Assembly: GCA_900752445.1 (NCBI GenBank)
Contig: CAADVN010000039.1
Location: 1 to 6,688 of the forward strand
Reading direction: 5' to 3'
From: an uncultured Oscillospiraceae bacterium
GTDB lineage: Bacteria; Bacillota; Clostridia; Oscillospirales; Oscillospiraceae
Length of the DNA: 6,688 nt
A program made the position numbers and the translations under genes. The notes beneath the pieces are model-generated. The model worked only from the letters and a program-made list of their open reading frames with translations, was not told the DNA's origin and did not search any database. Of the stretch, positions 4,180 through 6,688 are shown one piece after another (within the stretch, counting starts at the first letter, position 1; the number at the start of each line of letters is the position of its first letter).

Positions 4180-5772
4180 ATGTTCAAGGCGCTTCTGAGG
4201 GTCCAGTTCTCCTCGCTCTGGGCCACGCTCACGCGGAACACCACCGGTAAACGTAAAAAGAGCACCGGCAAGGCCGTGCTCGTGGCGATACTCTTCATCT
4301 ACATCCTCGGCTGCTTCTTCGTCATGTTCGGCGGCATGTTCTACGCCCTCGCCGAACCCCTGTCGATGCTCGGCCTCGGCTGGTTCTACTTCGCCCTCGC
4401 GGGCATCATAGCCGCCGCGCTCTGCTTCATCGGCAGCGTGTTCATGGCCCAGCAGCAGCTCTTTAACGCGAAGGACAACGAGCTGCTCCTCTCCATGCCC
4501 ATACCACCCTCGTACATCCTCGGCTCGCGCATGGCGGCGCTGCTGCTCGTGAACTACGCCTTCGAGCTCGTCGTCTTCATCCCCGTCGGGGTGGTCTGGT
4601 GCATGAAGCTGTCCGTGACCGCCATGGGCGCCGTCTGCTTCGTGCTCGTCTGCCTGCTGCTGCCCTTCCTCATACTCTCGTTCACCTGCCTCTTCGCCTG
4701 GCTGCTCGCGCTCATATCCTCGCGGCTGCGCTTCAAGACCGTCATCACGCTCGTGCTCTCGCTGGCGTTCCTCGGCCTCTACATGTACGCGGTCATGAAC
4801 ATGCAGAACTACCTTCTGGCCCTCTTGGAGAGCAGCGCGCAGCTGGCCGGCTCCGTCGAGGCCTACGCCTACCCGGCCTACGCCCTGGGCGTCGCCATAG
4901 CAGGCGGCGACCTTGTGAGCCTTCTGGGCTTCGCCGCCTGCTGCATCCTGCCCTTCGCCATTGTCTGCGCCCTGCTGTCCCGCTTTTTCACCAGCGTGAC
5001 CACAAAGCGCGCCTCGGTGCGGATAAAGTACCGGCGCACCGAGCTCAAGGCCGCGGGCGCGATGTCCGCCCTGCTCAAAAAGGAGCTGCGGCGCTTCGCC
5101 TCGAACAGCATGATAATCCTGAACTCCGCCCTGGGCAGCATCTTCCTCGTCATCATGGGCGTCGCGGCGCTCATCTACCGCGACAGGCTGCTCGAGGTGC
5201 TGGGCTTCATGCCGGGCGGCAGCGATACGCTCGCGGGCGTCGCCGTGCTCGCGCTGGCCTTCATGGGCGCCATGGACTACATCTCCTCTGCCACCATCTC
5301 GCTCGAGGGCAAGTGCCTGTGGATACCCAAGACCATACCCGTGCCCGTGCGCACGATACTCATGGCCAAGGTGCTGCTGAACCTGGTCATCTCCCTGCCC
5401 GCGACGCTCATCGCCTCGGCCTGCGTGGCGATAGCCCTGCCCATGACGGCGCTGGAGCGGCTCTACGTCGTGCTCATACCCTGCATAGTCTCGGTGTTCA
5501 TCTCGCTCTACGGCGTGGTCATCAACCTGCGCTTCCCCAAGTTCGACTACATAAACGAGGTCAACGTGGTCAAAAACAGCCTGAGCGTCTGCGTCTGCCT
5601 GTTCTCGTCCTGGGGCATCCTCGCCGCGCCCACCCTGCTCTACGTCTTCGTGCTGAACGGCGTTGTGTCCATGACGGCCTTCCTCGGCATCTGCACGGCG
5701 CTGCTGCTCATCGCCTGCCTGCTGCTCTACCTGAAGCTCTGCCGCAGCGAGGAGCGCTTCCTCGAGCTGTGA
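4180..5772 (+). CDS. ABC-2 type transporter permease
   Basis: A 530-residue integral membrane protein, the transmembrane half of the exporter. A short basic N-terminus (residues 19-31, rich in Lys and Arg) precedes roughly 11-12 membrane segments, the clearest near 33-55, 68-90, 118-140, 147-177, 187-206, 246-268, 310-333, 349-365, 396-420, 427-449, 470-492 and 496-518. Family-like motifs lie in the loops: NAKDNELLLSMPIPPSYILGSR (96-117, read here as NAKDNELLLSMP plus IPPSYILGSR), ISLEGKCLWIPKTIPVP (373-389) and NLRFPKFDYINEVNVVKNSL (449-468). The length is right for fused two-repeat permeases coded beside one ATPase. The ribosome binding site GGAGGAGG (4164-4171) lies inside the end of the ATPase gene. 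It is the last gene of the operon and a strong terminator follows within 15 bases. The exported substrate cannot be told from sequence; antimicrobial peptides or envelope compounds are possibilities. Confidence 0.9.
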   Translation: MFKALLRVQFSSLWATLTRNTTGKRKKSTGKAVLVAILFIYILGCFFVMFGGMFYALAEPLSMLGLGWFYFALAGIIAAALCFIGSVFMAQQQLFNAKDNELLLSMPIPPSYILGSRMAALLLVNYAFELVVFIPVGVVWCMKLSVTAMGAVCFVLVCLLLPFLILSFTCLFAWLLALISSRLRFKTVITLVLSLAFLGLYMYAVMNMQNYLLALLESSAQLAGSVEAYAYPAYALGVAIAGGDLVSLLGFAACCILPFAIVCALLSRFFTSVTTKRASVRIKYRRTELKAAGAMSALLKKELRRFASNSMIILNSALGSIFLVIMGVAALIYRDRLLEVLGFMPGGSDTLAGVAVLALAFMGAMDYISSATISLEGKCLWIPKTIPVPVRTILMAKVLLNLVISLPATLIASACVAIALPMTALERLYVVLIPCIVSVFISLYGVVINLRFPKFDYINEVNVVKNSLSVCVCLFSSWGILAAPTLLYVFVLNGVVSMTAFLGICTALLLIACLLLYLKLCRSEERFLEL

Positions 5773-5784
5773 GGATAAAAAACG

Positions 5785-5819
5785 AAAAGGCAGCACCCTT
5801 TTTCTGGGTGCTGCCTTTT
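5785..5819. terminator. Bidirectional intrinsic terminator between convergent units
   Basis: Arms AAAAGGCAGCACCC (5785-5798) and GGGTGCTGCCTTTT (5806-5819) pair perfectly over 14 bases around a 7-base loop. The A-run on one side and T-run on the other give a usable U-tract on both strands. It ends the ABC operon on the plus strand and the ybjQ (and probably carB) transcript on the minus strand. Confidence 0.93.
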
Positions 5820-5832
5820 CTGCTCTATGCCG

Positions 5833-6150
5833 TCAGATGACGACGGCGGTGCCGGAGACGCTCACCATGAGCATGCCGTTGTCGGTGCCCAGGACCTCGT
5901 AATCCACGTCCACGCCCACTACGGCGTTCGCGCCGGTGTTCTCCGCCCGCCGGCACATCTCGTCGAGCGCGGCGTTGCGGGCGTTCATGAGTTCCTCCTC
6001 ATAGCCCGCGCTGCGTCCGCCGAAGAAGTTGCGGAAACCCGCGCCTATGTCCTTGAACACGTTGATGCCCGTTATGACCTCGCCGAAGACTATGCCCCGG
6101 TACTCCCGGATCTCGCGGCCCTCCACGCTGTTTGTAGTCGTAACTATCAT
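5833..6150 (-). CDS. YbjQ/UPF0145 family protein (heavy-metal-binding domain-like)
   Basis: A complete 105-residue soluble protein of the YbjQ/UPF0145 (DUF74) family, which forms small oligomeric beta-rich rings; its cellular role is not settled. Family features in order are an N-terminal MIVTTTNSVEG, the GEVITGINVFKDIGAGFRN region (23-41), FFGGRSAGYE (42-51), ARNAALDEM (57-65), GANAVVGVDVDYEV (73-86) and GTAV (100-103) at the C-terminus. Length is typical (about 103-108). The ATG at 6150 has GGAGG eight bases upstream. It lies downstream of carB on the same strand with its own promoter between, and it converges on the ABC operon. Nothing suggests a functional link to that operon. No membrane segment or signal peptide is seen. 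Confidence 0.92.
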   Translation of the reverse strand: MIVTTTNSVEGREIREYRGIVFGEVITGINVFKDIGAGFRNFFGGRSAGYEEELMNARNAALDEMCRRAENTGANAVVGVDVDYEVLGTDNGMLMVSVSGTAVVI

Positions 6151-6191
6151 AGTATATACCTCCGCAAAGCGATGTAGGCTCAGTATATACC
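6151..6191 (-). repeat. Direct repeat of GGTATATACT in the ybjQ leader
   Basis: The 10-mer GGTATATACT occurs on the minus strand at 6191-6182 and again at 6160-6151, with starts 31 bp apart, about three helical turns. The upstream copy contains the -10 box. The downstream copy runs from the last two bases of the GGAGG ribosome binding site to the base before the ATG. Each copy is nearly self-complementary. It may be a two-site operator or a chance product of AT-rich promoter bases. Confidence 0.4.
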
Positions 6192-6209
6192 ATACTCTGC
6201 GTTTGTCAA
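6182..6209 (-). promoter_or_regulatory. Sigma-A promoter of the ybjQ-family gene
   Basis: On the minus strand a perfect TTGACA (6209-6204) and TATACT (6187-6182, five of six) are separated by 16 bp. The -35 box begins six bases after the carB stop codon. The expected start is near 6175, about 25 bases ahead of the ATG. Confidence 0.8.
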
Positions 6210-6215
6210 GGTAGT

Positions 6216-6688
6216 TTAAACGTTCCTGAAATCGCCGACCCGGCCTATGTCGAGCAGCTCCGTGGCGTCGGGGCTCAGATGCTCGCCCAGCAGCGCCGCC
6301 GCGGCCTTGGCCGTGTCCAGGCTCGTGATGCAGAAGATGCCGCGCTTCACGGCCTGGCGGTGCAGCTCCACATAGTCGCCCATCGTGTCGTCGTGCAGCG
6401 CGCCGACGTAGATGACAAGGCCGATGCCCGCGCGCTCCAGGAAGCCGCCGAGGTCCGCCGTGTGGCTGACGTTGCCGATGTCGAAGGCGTAATAGCCCAG
6501 GGCCTTGATGGTCTCCGCCGTCTCGGGCGTTGCGAACATGAGCCTGCCGCTTCCGTCGAGGCTCTTTACCAGCGGCTCTATCTCGCCGAGCTGGCGGCTC
6601 TCTACGCTCAGCAGCACGCCGCGCCTCGGCTCGCCGGTTTTCGTGGAGCAGAGGAAGCCCCCAGCGGCCGCAGCCCTCGATAGGGGCC
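6216..6688 (-). CDS. carB: Carbamoyl-phosphate synthase large subunit, C-terminal part (runs off right edge)
   Basis: Only the last 156 residues are in the window, from a protein normally about 1,060-1,080 long that makes carbamoyl phosphate for pyrimidine and arginine synthesis. The visible part covers the end of the second synthetase half and the C-terminal MGS-like regulatory domain, which in E. coli binds UMP, IMP and ornithine. The reading frame is open to the edge, so the GTG at 6617 is internal and not a start. Recognisable pieces are VLLSVESR at the domain entry, FATPETAETIKALGYYAFDIG in the middle (two shorter blocks, ATPETAET and KALGYYAF) and GIFCITSLDTAKAAAALL (18 residues) near the end, then a tail with TELLDIGRV. 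The tail resembles clostridial CarB proteins ending in a TELVDI-like motif. An isolated MGS-domain protein is less likely because coding continues upstream. The TAA stop is followed directly by the ybjQ promoter with no terminator. Confidence 0.8.
   Translation of the reverse strand, partial: PLSRAAAAGGFLCSTKTGEPRRGVLLSVESRQLGEIEPLVKSLDGSGRLMFATPETAETIKALGYYAFDIGNVSHTADLGGFLERAGIGLVIYVGALHDDTMGDYVELHRQAVKRGIFCITSLDTAKAAAALLGEHLSPDATELLDIGRVGDFRNV

Noticed and set aside
1996..5796. A 1,266-codon open frame on the minus strand spanning three plus-strand genes
   Set aside because: It is codon-for-codon antisense to the three genes, which all share one frame. It stays open because TTA, CTA and TCA are avoided in the sense strand. 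The product is low-complexity (His, Glu, Asp, Gly, Arg, Ala) with no domain, and the sense genes have clear motifs and ribosome binding sites.
6216..6617. A free-standing 133-residue MGS-domain protein starting at GTG 6617
   Set aside because: The frame continues without a stop to the window edge, and the sequence upstream of 6617 fits the linker before the CarB regulatory domain, so this is the end of a larger gene.

Overview
The window reads as chromosomal core and near-core DNA from a GC-rich, endospore-forming Firmicute, probably of class Clostridia. The evidence is a spoVAD gene at the left edge, purine-rich Shine-Dalgarno sites (AAGGAGG type), good sigma-A promoters in an otherwise GC-rich background, a YtrA-type GntR regulator with an ABC exporter, and frequent ATA (Ile) and AGG (Arg) codons beside a strong G/C third-position bias. 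Genus cannot be read from the sequence; an Oscillospirales-like gut lineage is only a guess. I see no insertion sequence, phage gene, CRISPR array, tRNA or rRNA.

Layout. (1) 1-489, minus: N-terminal 163 residues of SpoVAD, running off the left edge. (2) 490-632: divergent intergenic region with a perfect 15-bp palindrome and a sigma-A promoter pointing right. (3) 633-1553, plus: a sugar-phosphate/NDP-sugar type nucleotidyltransferase, apparently a single-gene unit with its own terminator at 1561-1590. (4) 1589-5819, plus: a four-gene unit made of a YtrA-type GntR repressor (TTG start), a multi-spanning membrane protein with DUF5808-like and bacterial PH-like parts, an ABC ATPase and an ABC permease. 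It starts at a strong promoter whose -10 box sits inside a perfect inverted-repeat operator and ends at a symmetrical bidirectional terminator. (5) 5833-6150, minus: a YbjQ/UPF0145 family protein with its own promoter. (6) 6216 to the right edge, minus: the C-terminal 156 residues of the carbamoyl-phosphate synthase large subunit.

How the genes fit together. The four-gene unit is the accessory-like part. The repressor probably binds the operator over its own promoter and releases the unit on an unknown signal, by analogy with the cell-envelope-stress-induced ytr operon of Bacillus subtilis. The ATPase and permease form an ABC-2 type exporter; the large membrane protein is a conserved but uncharacterised partner. 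A near-consensus promoter (TTGACA, 17 bp, TATATT) lies inside the end of the membrane-protein gene, a hairpin lies just ahead of the ATPase ribosome binding site, and codon use shifts at the same junction. The ABC pair may therefore be expressed separately and may have had a separate history from the regulator/membrane-protein pair. carB and ybjQ probably share a transcript, because there is no terminator between them, and both end at the same bidirectional terminator as the ABC operon.
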